Under the pieces are notes generated by a model. It saw only the letters and a list, made by a program, of their open reading frames with translations, made no database searches and had not been told where the DNA came from. The position numbers and the translations under genes were made by a program. Below, in pieces: positions 32,677-41,414 of a DNA stretch of 64,000 nt. Every line of letters starts with the position of its first letter. Positions within the stretch are counted from its first letter, which is position 1. The stretch covers positions 1-64,000 of the forward strand of contig SFDX01000009.1 of the NCBI GenBank assembly GCA_004557455.1, written 5' to 3'. Source of the DNA: Akkermansia muciniphila (GTDB lineage Bacteria; Verrucomicrobiota; Verrucomicrobiia; Verrucomicrobiales; Akkermansiaceae).

Positions 32677-33819
32677 TCAGGAGAGGTACTTCCGGGCGCG
32701 AGCTGCGAACTCCGCGCACTCCGGCTGGTTGTCATCCTTCAGCGTCCCCGCGAAGGCCTCCAACGCCTTCTTCTGGGAGCTGCTGAGGTCGGAGGGGATC
32801 TCCACCTGCACCTCCACCAGCAGGTCACCGTGCCCGGCGCCCTTGAGTGCGGGCATACCCTTATCCCGCAGGCGGAAGGTGGTGCCGTTCTTGGTAGAGG
32901 CCGGCAGCTTCAGCTTGGCGGGGCCGTCCGGCGTAGGCACGGTAATAATGCCACCCGTAAGCGCCAGGGCCAAGGGAATAGGCATCACGCAGAGCAGGTC
33001 GTTGCCCTCACGGGTGAACACCTCGTTGGGTTTCACCTCCAGGAACACATAGAGGTCCCCCGTCTCGCCGCCGTGCACACCAGCATCGCCGTTGGAGGTA
33101 GAGCGCAGGCGGGTACCCGTCTTCACGCCGGCCGGTACATTCAGGGTAATCTGCACATCCTTGTGCACACGGCCCTCTCCGCGGCACTTGGGGCACGGGT
33201 TGCTGATGGTCTGCCCGGCGCCGTGGCAGGTGGGGCAGGTGCTCTGCTGCACAAAGAAGCCGCTCTGGCGCGTCACGACACCCGTGCCGTGGCAGGTGGG
33301 GCAGGTCTTGAAGCCCGCCGTACCGTCCTTGGAGCCCGTGGCGTGGCAGGCTTCGCAGGGCACCAAGCGCTCGATCTCAAGCGTCTTGGTGCAGCCGTGA
33401 TAAGCCTCCTCCAGCGTGATGTCCAAGTCATAGCGCAGGTCGCCGCCCGGCTGCCGGGGATCCGCCTTGCGGCGTCCGCCGCCGAAGCCGCCGAACCCGC
33501 CGAAGCCCCCCATGCCGCCGAACATTTGGGCGAAAATGTCCATGGGGTCGGCAAAGCCACCGCCGGCACCCCCGCCGGCACCGTTCATGCCGCCGTTCTT
33601 GAAGGCTTCGTGGCCCATGCGGTCGTAGGCTGCACGCTTGTCGGCATCGCTGAGCACCTCATAGGCCTCGCCAATCTCCTTGAATTTCTCCTCAGCGGCC
33701 TTGTCATCCGGATTGCGGTCCGGGTGGTACTTCATGGCCAGCTTGCGGTAGGCCTTTTTGATGGTAGCATCGTCGGCGTTCTTGTCTACGCCGAGAATCT
33801 GGTAATAATCCTGTGCCAT
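32677..33819 (-). CDS. dnaJ: Chaperone DnaJ (Hsp40)
   Basis: 380 aa. The J domain (1-70) has the YHPDRNPDD motif; a Gly/Phe-rich linker (GGFGGFGGFGGG) follows. Four zinc knuckles are CEACHATG, CPTCHGTG, CPTCHGAG and CPKCRGEG, then the two beta-rich substrate domains. It stimulates DnaK ATPase; dnaK is outside the window. The grpE stop and dnaJ start are separated by a TAACCCCTTA motif. Confidence 0.97.
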   Translation of the reverse strand: MAQDYYQILGVDKNADDATIKKAYRKLAMKYHPDRNPDDKAAEEKFKEIGEAYEVLSDADKRAAYDRMGHEAFKNGGMNGAGGGAGGGFADPMDIFAQMFGGMGGFGGFGGFGGGRRKADPRQPGGDLRYDLDITLEEAYHGCTKTLEIERLVPCEACHATGSKDGTAGFKTCPTCHGTGVVTRQSGFFVQQSTCPTCHGAGQTISNPCPKCRGEGRVHKDVQITLNVPAGVKTGTRLRSTSNGDAGVHGGETGDLYVFLEVKPNEVFTREGNDLLCVMPIPLALALTGGIITVPTPDGPAKLKLPASTKNGTTFRLRDKGMPALKGAGHGDLLVEVQVEIPSDLSSSQKKALEAFAGTLKDDNQPECAEFAARARKYLS

Positions 33820-33839
33820 AGCAAATTCGGCGTAAGGGG

Positions 33840-34421
33840 TTAGGCTTTATCCTCGGCGTTCTGCTGCTCCGGGGCGGCAGCCGTCACCACGTTCACGGGG
33901 CGCAGCAGGCGGTCCTTGAGTCGGAAACCGCGGCGCAGGATGCGCAGGATGGTTCCCTCCGGGCGGTCGGAGGGCTCGCTCATGATAGCCTCGTGCAGGT
34001 TGTGGTCGAACATCTGCCCCGGCTCGCAGGGGATGGCCTGCACGCCCTGCCCCTCGAGGAAGGCGTGGAGCTGCTTCTGCACCATGCTCATGCCCACATA
34101 GATCATGGAGGAGGTATCCTGACCGGCCATCTGCATGCCCATCTCGAAGTTGTCGATAACAGGCAGAAGCTCCTCCAGCAAGCCTTGATTGGCGTACTTG
34201 GCGAACTCGGCGCGCTCCTTGGTGCAGCGCTTGCGGTAGTTGTCGTACTCGGCGGCGGTGCGCAGGGCGGTTTCGCGCCACTTGGTCAGCTCGTCCACGG
34301 GCTGTTCGGGGGTCTCCTCTGCGGGGGCCTGCTGCTGTGCGGCTTCATCAGGGGACTGCGCGGTCTCGTCGGCGGGAATGTCCTCCTGCCCTTGCTCTTT
34401 CTTGATTTCGTCTTCGTTCAT
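33840..34421 (-). CDS. grpE: Nucleotide exchange factor GrpE
   Basis: A 193-aa exchange factor for DnaK with an acidic, Gln/Glu-rich disordered N-terminus (~60 aa), a long helix around ALRTAAEYDNYRKRCTKERAEF and the C-terminal HNLHEAIMSEPSDRPEGTILRILRRGFRLKDRLLRPV signature. Start ATG 34421 is set by the promoter 6 nt upstream. There is no CIRCE element; the gene appears to use a standard promoter. Confidence 0.96.
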   Translation of the reverse strand: MNEDEIKKEQGQEDIPADETAQSPDEAAQQQAPAEETPEQPVDELTKWRETALRTAAEYDNYRKRCTKERAEFAKYANQGLLEELLPVIDNFEMGMQMAGQDTSSMIYVGMSMVQKQLHAFLEGQGVQAIPCEPGQMFDHNLHEAIMSEPSDRPEGTILRILRRGFRLKDRLLRPVNVVTAAAPEQQNAEDKA

Positions 34422-34427
34422 GGCCGT

Positions 34428-34456
34428 ATAATACCCCCAAAGGGCCCTCGCGTCAA
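34428..34456 (-). promoter_or_regulatory. grpE-dnaJ-rsmE promoter
   Basis: Minus strand: TTGACG (34456-34451), 17-bp spacer, TATTAT (34433-34428), 6 nt before the grpE ATG. Confidence 0.75.
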
Positions 34457-34520
34457 TCACCCGTTGCGGCATACCGTCGGAAAGTCTCGCCAAAATGACA
34501 AAGTGACCCGACCGGGGAGC

Positions 34521-34549
34521 TTGACACGGCCCCCGGGCTGTGCCACAAT
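34521..34549 (+). promoter_or_regulatory. Promoter of the alpha/beta hydrolase
   Basis: TTGACA (34521-34526), 17-bp spacer, CACAAT (34544-34549), then GGGGGC and the ATG at 34556: a clear leaderless arrangement. Confidence 0.7.
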
Positions 34550-34555
34550 GGGGGC

Positions 34556-35416
34556 ATGAAGAAACTGTGCTCCATCGTGACGAACCTGCTGCTGACGGTT
34601 CCCTTCTCCCTGCTGTTGCTTGTAACGGCCTTTTGGTTGGTCTGCTCGGCCATGGGCTGCTCCCCCGTCAATCGCTTGGTTTATCCCGGCAGCCTTCACG
34701 ACATGCCGGATGAGGCCTGCGGGCACGAGCAGCAGCACATCACCCTGCCCGCGCCGGACGGCACGCCGTTGGCGGGATGGTTCTTCAACCGGGGCGCGGG
34801 CAAGCCGCTTGTGATGATGTTCGGCGGTAACAATATGAACGTGGGGGCTTTCACGGACATTGCAGCGGCGGACACCGCCCGCTCGTACCTGCTGCTGAAT
34901 TATCGAGGCTACGGCAACAGCAAGGGAACCCCGAATCAGAAGGATATTGTGCAGGATGCCTTGCATGCCCTGAAGCTCAAGCAGGAGGAGCTCGGCAACC
35001 CGCCGGTGATCATCGTGGGCTACAGCATCGGTACGGGGGTGGCCTGCCAGGTGGCCTCCGCAGGGAGAGATGACCCGGCCAAGCTGATCCTGATCTGTCC
35101 CTTCGACTCGCTCACCTCCGTGGCCACCGGTTTTGTGCCTCTACTGCCGTATCTCCTGCTCTCGGATAGCTACGATTCCGTTGGGGCTGTCTCGCGTCTC
35201 TACTGTCCCATCAGCATTCTGCGTGCGCAGTTCGATGAGGTGATCGCCCCGAAGCACACGGATCGGCTGATCGAGAGAATCACGAAGTCGAGAATCACGA
35301 AGGTGCGTGAACAAAATCCGGCCGTCTTCACCTTCCCCGCCGGGCATAACAATATCTTCTCCGCACCGGGCTTCAGCGAAACCCTCCGGCAGCAGATGGA
35401 GCTGCGTCCCCGCTGA
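34556..35416 (+). CDS. Membrane-anchored alpha/beta hydrolase
   Basis: 286 aa. The N-terminal hydrophobic segment (residues ~8-32) may be a signal anchor or, with the following Cys (SAMGC), a lipoprotein signal. The alpha/beta-hydrolase fold follows: MMFGGNNMNVG, LLNYRGYGNSKG, the nucleophile elbow GYSIGTG (Ser), an Asp in RAQFDEVIAP and a terminal His in PAGHNNIF. It resembles the BEM46/YfhR esterase-like group; the substrate is unknown. Confidence 0.82.
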   Translation: MKKLCSIVTNLLLTVPFSLLLLVTAFWLVCSAMGCSPVNRLVYPGSLHDMPDEACGHEQQHITLPAPDGTPLAGWFFNRGAGKPLVMMFGGNNMNVGAFTDIAAADTARSYLLLNYRGYGNSKGTPNQKDIVQDALHALKLKQEELGNPPVIIVGYSIGTGVACQVASAGRDDPAKLILICPFDSLTSVATGFVPLLPYLLLSDSYDSVGAVSRLYCPISILRAQFDEVIAPKHTDRLIERITKSRITKVREQNPAVFTFPAGHNNIFSAPGFSETLRQQMELRPR

Positions 35417-35448
35417 GAAGGGTGGGCCGATGCGTCCGCAATTCGGGC

Positions 35449-35477
35449 TTGCAAGCGGGGCGGGCATGCCGTATACT
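35449..35477 (+). promoter_or_regulatory. hemL promoter
   Basis: TTGCAA (35449-35454), 17-bp spacer, TATACT (35472-35477), 6 nt before the ATG at 35484. Confidence 0.7.
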
Positions 35478-35483
35478 GGGCAC

Positions 35484-36770
35484 ATGCCTATTTCCGATGA
35501 GCTGTTTGAGCGGGCCTGCCGGGTGATACCGGGCGGGGTCAATTCTCCCGTGCGTGCCTTCCGCCGCTTGGGGCGTGCGCCTTTCTTCGTAACAGAAGCC
35601 GCCGGGGCCCACCTCCGCGATGAGGACGGGCGGGAGTACATCGATTACGTAGGCACTTGGGGTCCTGCCATTCTGGGCCACGCGCCGCAGTGTGTGCTGA
35701 AGGCCGTGCAGGAGGCGGTGCCGCGCGGGCTGGGCTACGGCATCCCGACGCGGGTGGAGGTTGACATGGCGGAGACCATCTACCGCTTTTTCCCGAACAT
35801 CGAGAAGGTGCGCATGACCAACAGCGGCACGGAGGCCACCATGAGTGCCGTGCGACTGGCGCGCGGTTTCACCGGGCGCCCCTATATCATCAAGTTCGCG
35901 GGCTGTTACCACGGCCATGCGGACAGCCTGCTGGTCTGCGCCGGCAGCGGGGCCCTGACCCACGGCGAGCCGGACAGCGCGGGGGTGCCGGCGGAGTATG
36001 CCGCGCTGACGCTGGTGCTGCCTTACAACGACACCGCCGCCGTGCAGGCTGCCTTTGCAAGCCACCCGGGGCAGATCGCGGGTATCATCGTGGAGCCTTA
36101 CCCCGGTAACGCCGGTTTCTACCTGCCCAAGCCCGGTTTCCTGCAATACCTGCGCGACATCACGGCGCGGGAGGGGGCATTGCTCATCTTCGATGAGGTC
36201 ATGACCGGGTTCCGCATCTCGCCTTCCGGGGTGCAGGGGAAGGAGGGGATCTGCCCGGACATCACCACCCTCGGTAAGATCATCGGCGGCGGTCTCCCTG
36301 TCGGGGCCTTCGGCGGGCGGCGGGACATCATGGACTGCGTGTCGCCCCTCGGGCCGGTCTACCAAGCCGGCACCCTCAGCGGCAACCCTGTGGCCATGGC
36401 CGCGGGGCTCGCCCAACTGCGCGAGCTGGAGAGCACGGATGCCTACGCGCGGCTGGAGGCCCTCGGCGCGCGGCTGGAGGAGGGGCTGCGGCGTACCCTA
36501 CACGACCTGCACCTGCCTCTCACCTTCAAGCGCAGCGGGTCCATGTTCTGCCTCTTCTTCACCACGCAGGATGTGGTGGATCTGGATACCGCGCAGACGG
36601 GGGATTTCGAGATGTTCCGCCGTTACTTCCTCGCCATGCTGGAGCAGGGGGTGTATGTGGCACCCTCGCCCTACGAGACCGGGTTCATCTCCACGGCGCA
36701 CACGGAGGCGGACATCGATGCCACTGTGGCGGCCATGGATCGTGCCCTGCGCTGTGCCGTCGGTCGCTGA
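35484..36770 (+). CDS. hemL: Glutamate-1-semialdehyde 2,1-aminomutase
   Basis: A 428-aa PLP enzyme making 5-aminolevulinate in the C5 tetrapyrrole pathway from glutamyl-tRNA. Blocks: VIPGGVNSPVRAF, TNSGTEATMSAVRLARG, GCYHGHADSLLV, LIFDEVMTGFR and the PLP lysine in TLGKIIGGGLPVGAFGG. Length fits the family. ATG 35484 is selected by homology and by promoter spacing. A tRNA-Glu gene, the pathway's substrate carrier, is also in this window at 2984. Confidence 0.97.
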   Translation: MPISDELFERACRVIPGGVNSPVRAFRRLGRAPFFVTEAAGAHLRDEDGREYIDYVGTWGPAILGHAPQCVLKAVQEAVPRGLGYGIPTRVEVDMAETIYRFFPNIEKVRMTNSGTEATMSAVRLARGFTGRPYIIKFAGCYHGHADSLLVCAGSGALTHGEPDSAGVPAEYAALTLVLPYNDTAAVQAAFASHPGQIAGIIVEPYPGNAGFYLPKPGFLQYLRDITAREGALLIFDEVMTGFRISPSGVQGKEGICPDITTLGKIIGGGLPVGAFGGRRDIMDCVSPLGPVYQAGTLSGNPVAMAAGLAQLRELESTDAYARLEALGARLEEGLRRTLHDLHLPLTFKRSGSMFCLFFTTQDVVDLDTAQTGDFEMFRRYFLAMLEQGVYVAPSPYETGFISTAHTEADIDATVAAMDRALRCAVGR

Positions 36771-36803
36771 CGCACCACGCGGCGGCAGGTTGCAAATACA
36801 GGC

Positions 36804-36831
36804 TTGAAATCTGCCGCTGCTCGTGTATAAT
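36804..36831 (+). promoter_or_regulatory. hisS promoter
   Basis: TTGAAA (36804-36809), 16-bp spacer, TATAAT (36826-36831); leader about 20 nt. Confidence 0.75.
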
Positions 36832-36857
36832 ACCCCCAACCTCATTTTTCATCATAT

Positions 36858-38147
36858 ATGCCGGACGCACGATTCTCCCCTCTGCCGGGTTTCCGCGACT
36901 TTGCGCCGCAGGAATACGCTTTGCGCACCTACCTCTTCAACACGTGGCGGCGCGTGGCGCATCGCTACGGTTTCGTGGAGTGGGAGGCCCCTACCATTGA
37001 GTCCACCGAGCTTTACCTCAAGAAGTCCGGCGGTGAGCTGCCCACCCAGCTCTTCCGCTTCACGGACCAAGGGGAGCGCGATATCACCGTGCGCCCGGAG
37101 CTGACGGCTTCCCTGGGCCGCATCGCTGCCGCCTACCAGCGGGAGTACACGAAGCCGCTCAAGTGGTTCGAGATCGGTAGCTGCTTCCGCTACGAGAAGC
37201 CGCAGAAGGGCCGCCTCCGCGAGTTCGTGCAGTTCAATGCGGACATCCTCGGCGAGGCCGGGCCGGAGTCGGATGCGGAGCTCATCGCGCTGGCCGTGGA
37301 TTGCATGCGCGAGTTCGGGTTCTCGCCGCAGGATTTCGAGGTGCGCATCAGCGACCGCGAGGTGTGGCTGCGCTATGCTGCCGAGCACGGGGTGCCGGAG
37401 GAGAAGACGGGGGATTTCCTGGCCGTCATTGATAAGTTCGAGCGCGACCGTCCCGAGTACTGCCAGGAGAAGCTGGATGCCTTCGGTATGCAGCGCGCGG
37501 ATTTGGTGGAGTTTATCGCTAACCCGCCTGCCGGTTGCTCGCCGCGCTATGATGCCGTGCTGGCCGAGCTGACGGCCCGCGGTTTGCAGGATTATGTGAA
37601 GCTGGACCTGTCTGTGGTGCGCGGCTTGGCTTACTACACCGGCTTGGTGTTCGAGATTTTCGACAAGGGGCACACCCTCCGCGCCGTGGCAGGCGGCGGT
37701 CGTTACAATGGTCTGGTGAACACCCTCTCTGCGGGTGCTGTGGATATGCCTGCCACGGGCTTTGCCATGGGCGACGCAGTGATTGCGCACCTCATCGAGT
37801 CCTGCCCCGCTGCCCGCGCCCTGCGCGATGCCGCCACCAAGCCCGATGCCTGCGATGTGGCCCTCATCCTGGCCGCGCCGGAGATGCGCCCCGCCATGCT
37901 CTCCCTCGCCTCCGCCCTCCGCGATGAGGGTATTCGCGTCGACCTCCCGCTCTCGCCCGCCAAGATGGGCAACCAGCTCAAGCGCGCCGAGAAAATCGGG
38001 GCCACCTACGCCGTCGTCATCGGCTCGGAATACCCCTCCCTCAGCGTCAAAACCCTCGCCACCCGCGAATCCGTCACCACAGACATCGAGGGCCTCTCCG
38101 CACTCCTCCTCAACAACGGCGTTGACGACGCCCCGGACGAGGAGTAA
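36858..38147 (+). CDS. hisS: Histidyl-tRNA synthetase
   Basis: A 429-aa class II synthetase. Motif 1 region LPGFRDFAPQEYALRTYLFNTWRRVA, motif 2 around CFRYEKPQKGRLREFVQFNAD and the His-specific GGGRYNGLV block with LVRGLAYYTGLVFE-like sequence (VVRGLAYYTGLVFEIF) are present. The C-terminal anticodon-binding domain follows. A long GC-rich hairpin lies downstream. Confidence 0.95.
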   Translation: MPDARFSPLPGFRDFAPQEYALRTYLFNTWRRVAHRYGFVEWEAPTIESTELYLKKSGGELPTQLFRFTDQGERDITVRPELTASLGRIAAAYQREYTKPLKWFEIGSCFRYEKPQKGRLREFVQFNADILGEAGPESDAELIALAVDCMREFGFSPQDFEVRISDREVWLRYAAEHGVPEEKTGDFLAVIDKFERDRPEYCQEKLDAFGMQRADLVEFIANPPAGCSPRYDAVLAELTARGLQDYVKLDLSVVRGLAYYTGLVFEIFDKGHTLRAVAGGGRYNGLVNTLSAGAVDMPATGFAMGDAVIAHLIESCPAARALRDAATKPDACDVALILAAPEMRPAMLSLASALRDEGIRVDLPLSPAKMGNQLKRAEKIGATYAVVIGSEYPSLSVKTLATRESVTTDIEGLSALLLNNGVDDAPDEE

Positions 38148-38169
38148 ACACCCCACTTCTCACCCATGC

Positions 38170-38223
38170 GGCGCGCCCCGGCCACCCCGCCCGGCGCGCC
38201 TCATCCCTTTTGCCCGAAAAGGG
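38170..38223 (+). terminator. Double hairpin after hisS
   Basis: GGCGCGCC (38170-38177) pairs with its identical palindromic copy (38193-38200). A second hairpin, CCCTTTT (38205-38211) with AAAAGGG (38217-38223), follows immediately. Confidence 0.65.
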
Positions 38224-38448
38224 AAGGGGGCCCACAAATGGGTAGCTACGGGTTGTCTCAGAATTGCATGGTTGTCAACCGGATACAATCGCACCCCGCC
38301 CACCCCTCGCCGTAGCAATTCCCGGTCAACCACACAGGCATGGCTTCGCTTTCCGTGTAAATATATGCGATCCGTGGACTAATTCACAACGCACCCATCA
38401 ACCTCGCGCATCGGACTTGGGAGAGCTTGGGTGAGCATGCGTAAGACC
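38224..38448. other. Non-coding gap with an orphan -10 and palindrome
   Basis: No supportable reading frame. It contains an 11-bp palindrome GGTTGTCAACC (38270-38280) three bases before TACAAT (38284-38289). A -35 at normal spacing is not clear. I see no gene that it would serve on the plus strand. Confidence 0.3.
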
Positions 38449-41223
38449 TTATGGCTTTACCCCCAAACGCCGGAGTGATTCCTTGGCATACTTATTCCCC
38501 TGTTTTGCAGCCTTTCGATACCACTTGATGGCCTCAGATCTGTTCTTAGGAACGCCCCGACCTGCATAGTACATGTCGCCGAGGTTATCCTGAGCGTCGG
38601 CATGACCCTGCTCAGCGGCCTTCCGATACCAAGCAACGGCCTGCGCGTCGTCTTTTGGAACGCCCCGACCGTCTTGGTACATCCAGCCAAGGTTATTCTG
38701 CGCTGCGGCAAATCCCTGCTCGGCGGCCTTCCTGAACCAAGCAACGGCCTGCGCATCGTCCTGCGCAACGCCCCGACCTTCTTTGTACATCCAGCCAAGG
38801 CAAGTCTGCGCGACGGCCAATCCCTGCTCAGCGGCCTTCCTGAACCAAGCAACGGCCTGCGCGTCGTCCTGCGCTACGCCCCGACCTTTCGCGTACATCC
38901 CGCCAAGGTTATTCTGAGCTTTGGCAAATCCCTGCTCGGCGGCCTTCCGATACCATGCAACGGCCTGCGCATCGTCCTGCGCTACGCCCCGACCTTTCGC
39001 GTACATCACGCCAAGGTTATTCTGAGCTTTGGCAAATCCCTGCTCGGCGGCCTTCCGATACCATGCAACGGCCTGCGCGTCGTCCTGTGCTACGCCCCGA
39101 CCTTCTCGGTACATCAAGCCAAGCCAATTCTGCGCTGATGCAAATCCCTGCTCGGCGGCCTTCCGATACCAAGCAACGGCCTGCGCATCGTCCTGCGCAG
39201 CGCCCCGACCTTCTTGGTACATCCAGCCAAGGTTATTCTGAGCGTCGGCATGTCCTTGCTCGGCGGCCTTCCGATACCAAGCAACGGCCTGCGCGTCGTC
39301 CTGTGCTACGCCCCGACCTTCTTGGTACATCCAGCCGAGGTTATTCTGTGCTGCGGCAAATTCCTGCTCGGCGGCCTTCCGATACCAAGCAACGGCCTGC
39401 GCATCGTCCTGCGCAACGCCCCGACCTTCTTTGTACATCCAGCCAAGGTTATTCTGAGCGTCGGCATGTCCTTGCTCGGCGGCTTTCCTGAACCAAGCAA
39501 CGGCCTGCGCGTCGTCCTGTGCTACGCCCCGACCTTCTTGGTACATCCAGCCAAGGCTATTCTGCGCTTCGGCAAGTCCTTGCTCAGCGGCTTTCCTGAA
39601 CCAAGCAACGGCCTGCGCATCGTCCTGTGCTACGCCCCGACCTTCTTGGTACATGTCGCCAAGGCTATTCTGCGCTTCGGCAAGTCCTTGCTCAGCGGCT
39701 TTTCTGTACCAAGCAACGGCCTGCGCGTCGTCCTGTGCTACGCCCCGGCCTTCTTGGTACATCACGCCAAGGCCGAACTGCGCGGCGGCTTTCCTGAACC
39801 AAGCAACGGCCTGCGCGTCGTCCTGCGCTACGCCCCGGCCTTTCGCGTACATCCATCCAAGGTTATTCTGAGCGTCGGCATTACCTTGCTCGGCGGCCTT
39901 CCTGAACCAAGCAACCGCCTGTGCGTCATCTTTCGTAACACCTCGGCCTTCTCGGTACATCACGCCGAGCTTGTTCTGTTCATCAGCGTGTCCGCATTCG
40001 GCAGCTCTTCTGTACCAGTCTGCAGCTTTTGCGGTATTCTGCGTAAAATACCTTCCATCTCGATACATGTCACCCACCTGATTCTGCAGGCTGCCGTTCA
40101 GCAGATATGCGCAGCATACGGACAAGGCAACAAGGCCACCGAAGAGGAGAGATATCAGCACTGTTTTCCCTTTTCGCGAGATACCCTTCAGGGTGTCCTT
40201 CATCGGCTCTTTCCCTTGTCTTTCAGGAGCCGCGAAAGAGATTACAGAATTGCCATCATGTTGCTGCCCGGGCGTGGGCTCTGATTCGGTTAGCAACTCC
40301 ATCCATTCCCGGGCCGACTGCCAACGGTTGCACACCTTGAGGGCTAGGGCTCTATCGATGCTTTCACGGAGTCGACGCGAGTAATTTTTGAGTAAATCCG
40401 GGTTGTCGGACAGTCGAGGCTGGGAGTCTTCCTCTACACGGTCCAGACAGCGCACAGGGGGCTTCCCGGTAATGAGCTTGTACATCGTGCCGCCCAGTGC
40501 ATAGAGATCCGTCCACGGACCGACATTGCCGTGGGTTCTCATCTGTTCGAGGGGAGTATAGCCCGGGGATTCAACAACGGTCTGCGAGTGCTGGCTAAGG
40601 GGGCGGGCCGTGCCGAAGTCGATGAGGACAGGTTCATTCTCATCATCCAAGAGGATATTGGCCGGCTTGATATCGCGGTGCAGTATCTCCTTCGAGTGCA
40701 GATAACTCAAGGCACTCAACAGGGATTTAAGCAGGGGGAGCAGCTTTTCCTCCGTAAATGAATCGTCCTTCTGTAACATCTTATCCAAGGATCTCACGCC
40801 CACATAGGGCATCACGAAGTAGGCCGTCCCCAAGGCCTCAAACACCCGCATGACGCGCACAATATGGCGATGGTTGAGCTTGGAAAGTGTGCGAGCCCCT
40901 TGAATAAAGCGCTCTTTGGCCCAATCGAAGTCATCAGAGGATTTCGAGAGAGAATACACTCGATGACTTTCCGAACTTCTGCCTGCAAAAGTAACGGGCA
41001 TGTTTTCCTTGAGTACGACCTCAGTATCCAGAGAAGAATCGTAGGCGAGGTAGGTAATGCCGAATTCTCCCTGTCCGATGACGCGTCGAATGGTGTAGTT
41101 ACCCAGCTCGAATCCCTCGGGCAAGGCGATACCATGGTTTTCTTCTTTATCCTGCGGCATATCCGTAAAATGTCTGATGTTTGAATGAAATACCTCTTTG
41201 TGAACGTGCATGAGACCGAGCAC
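38449..41223 (-). CDS. Transmembrane Ser/Thr protein kinase with 15 Sel1 repeats
   Basis: 924 aa. Residues ~40-310 are a Hanks-type kinase: P-loop IGQGEFGITYLA, Lys in VVLKENMP, catalytic LHRDIKPANILL, IDFGTA (DFG) and SPGYTPLEQ in the activation segment. A single membrane helix (TVLISLLFGGLVALSVCCAYLL) follows at ~360. The rest is 15 Sel1-like repeats of 36 aa (G-R-G-V-A-Q-D-D-A-Q-A-V-A-W-Y/F-R-K-A-A-E-Q-G), one shortened by ~8 residues. The array probably lies outside the membrane and binds proteins. The GTG start at 41223 is 8 nt after TAGCAT (41237-41232), with TTGAAT at 41260-41255. Confidence 0.9.
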   Translation of the reverse strand: MLGLMHVHKEVFHSNIRHFTDMPQDKEENHGIALPEGFELGNYTIRRVIGQGEFGITYLAYDSSLDTEVVLKENMPVTFAGRSSESHRVYSLSKSSDDFDWAKERFIQGARTLSKLNHRHIVRVMRVFEALGTAYFVMPYVGVRSLDKMLQKDDSFTEEKLLPLLKSLLSALSYLHSKEILHRDIKPANILLDDENEPVLIDFGTARPLSQHSQTVVESPGYTPLEQMRTHGNVGPWTDLYALGGTMYKLITGKPPVRCLDRVEEDSQPRLSDNPDLLKNYSRRLRESIDRALALKVCNRWQSAREWMELLTESEPTPGQQHDGNSVISFAAPERQGKEPMKDTLKGISRKGKTVLISLLFGGLVALSVCCAYLLNGSLQNQVGDMYRDGRYFTQNTAKAADWYRRAAECGHADEQNKLGVMYREGRGVTKDDAQAVAWFRKAAEQGNADAQNNLGWMYAKGRGVAQDDAQAVAWFRKAAAQFGLGVMYQEGRGVAQDDAQAVAWYRKAAEQGLAEAQNSLGDMYQEGRGVAQDDAQAVAWFRKAAEQGLAEAQNSLGWMYQEGRGVAQDDAQAVAWFRKAAEQGHADAQNNLGWMYKEGRGVAQDDAQAVAWYRKAAEQEFAAAQNNLGWMYQEGRGVAQDDAQAVAWYRKAAEQGHADAQNNLGWMYQEGRGAAQDDAQAVAWYRKAAEQGFASAQNWLGLMYREGRGVAQDDAQAVAWYRKAAEQGFAKAQNNLGVMYAKGRGVAQDDAQAVAWYRKAAEQGFAKAQNNLGGMYAKGRGVAQDDAQAVAWFRKAAEQGLAVAQTCLGWMYKEGRGVAQDDAQAVAWFRKAAEQGFAAAQNNLGWMYQDGRGVPKDDAQAVAWYRKAAEQGHADAQDNLGDMYYAGRGVPKNRSEAIKWYRKAAKQGNKYAKESLRRLGVKP
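38460..40080 (-). repeat. Tandem 108-bp repeat array encoding the Sel1 units
   Basis: About 15 units of 108 bp, many nearly identical at the DNA level, with differences concentrated at a few positions (variable residues after G-x-A and at M-Y-x-x-G). High nucleotide identity suggests recent expansion or homogenisation; copy number probably varies between strains. Confidence 0.9.
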
Positions 41224-41361
41224 CCATCCCTATGCTATCACGGCGTACAGATGAATTCAAGCACAAAGATGGGGCTGAAAACGGTGATACACCCAGTGAC
41301 TGACTCAATCAAGGCTGTTCATCTAGGATGTCTTGAAAATTGATACCTCCATAGTACAGAA

Positions 41362-41394
41362 AAGCGGCCCGACCTGTAGAAGGAGGGGCCGCTT
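41362..41394 (-). terminator. Terminator of tkt
   Basis: AAGCGGCCC pairs with GGGCCGCTT (41386-41394); TTTTC follows on the minus strand. Confidence 0.7.
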
Positions 41395-41414
41395 GAAAGG
41401 AATAGAGATGGGCG

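Noticed and set aside
34400..34500. CIRCE/HrcA heat-shock operator upstream of grpE
   Set aside because: No TTAGCACTC-type inverted repeat; only a normal promoter is present.
38460..40080. CRISPR-like array
   Set aside because: Repeats are contiguous 108-bp coding units with no unique spacers and no cas genes nearby.
38602..40284. Long plus-strand open frames opposite the Sel1 kinase
   Set aside because: They mirror the 108-bp repeats of the minus-strand gene and encode only repetitive Leu/Pro text with no domain; the kinase/Sel1 frame has clear motifs.
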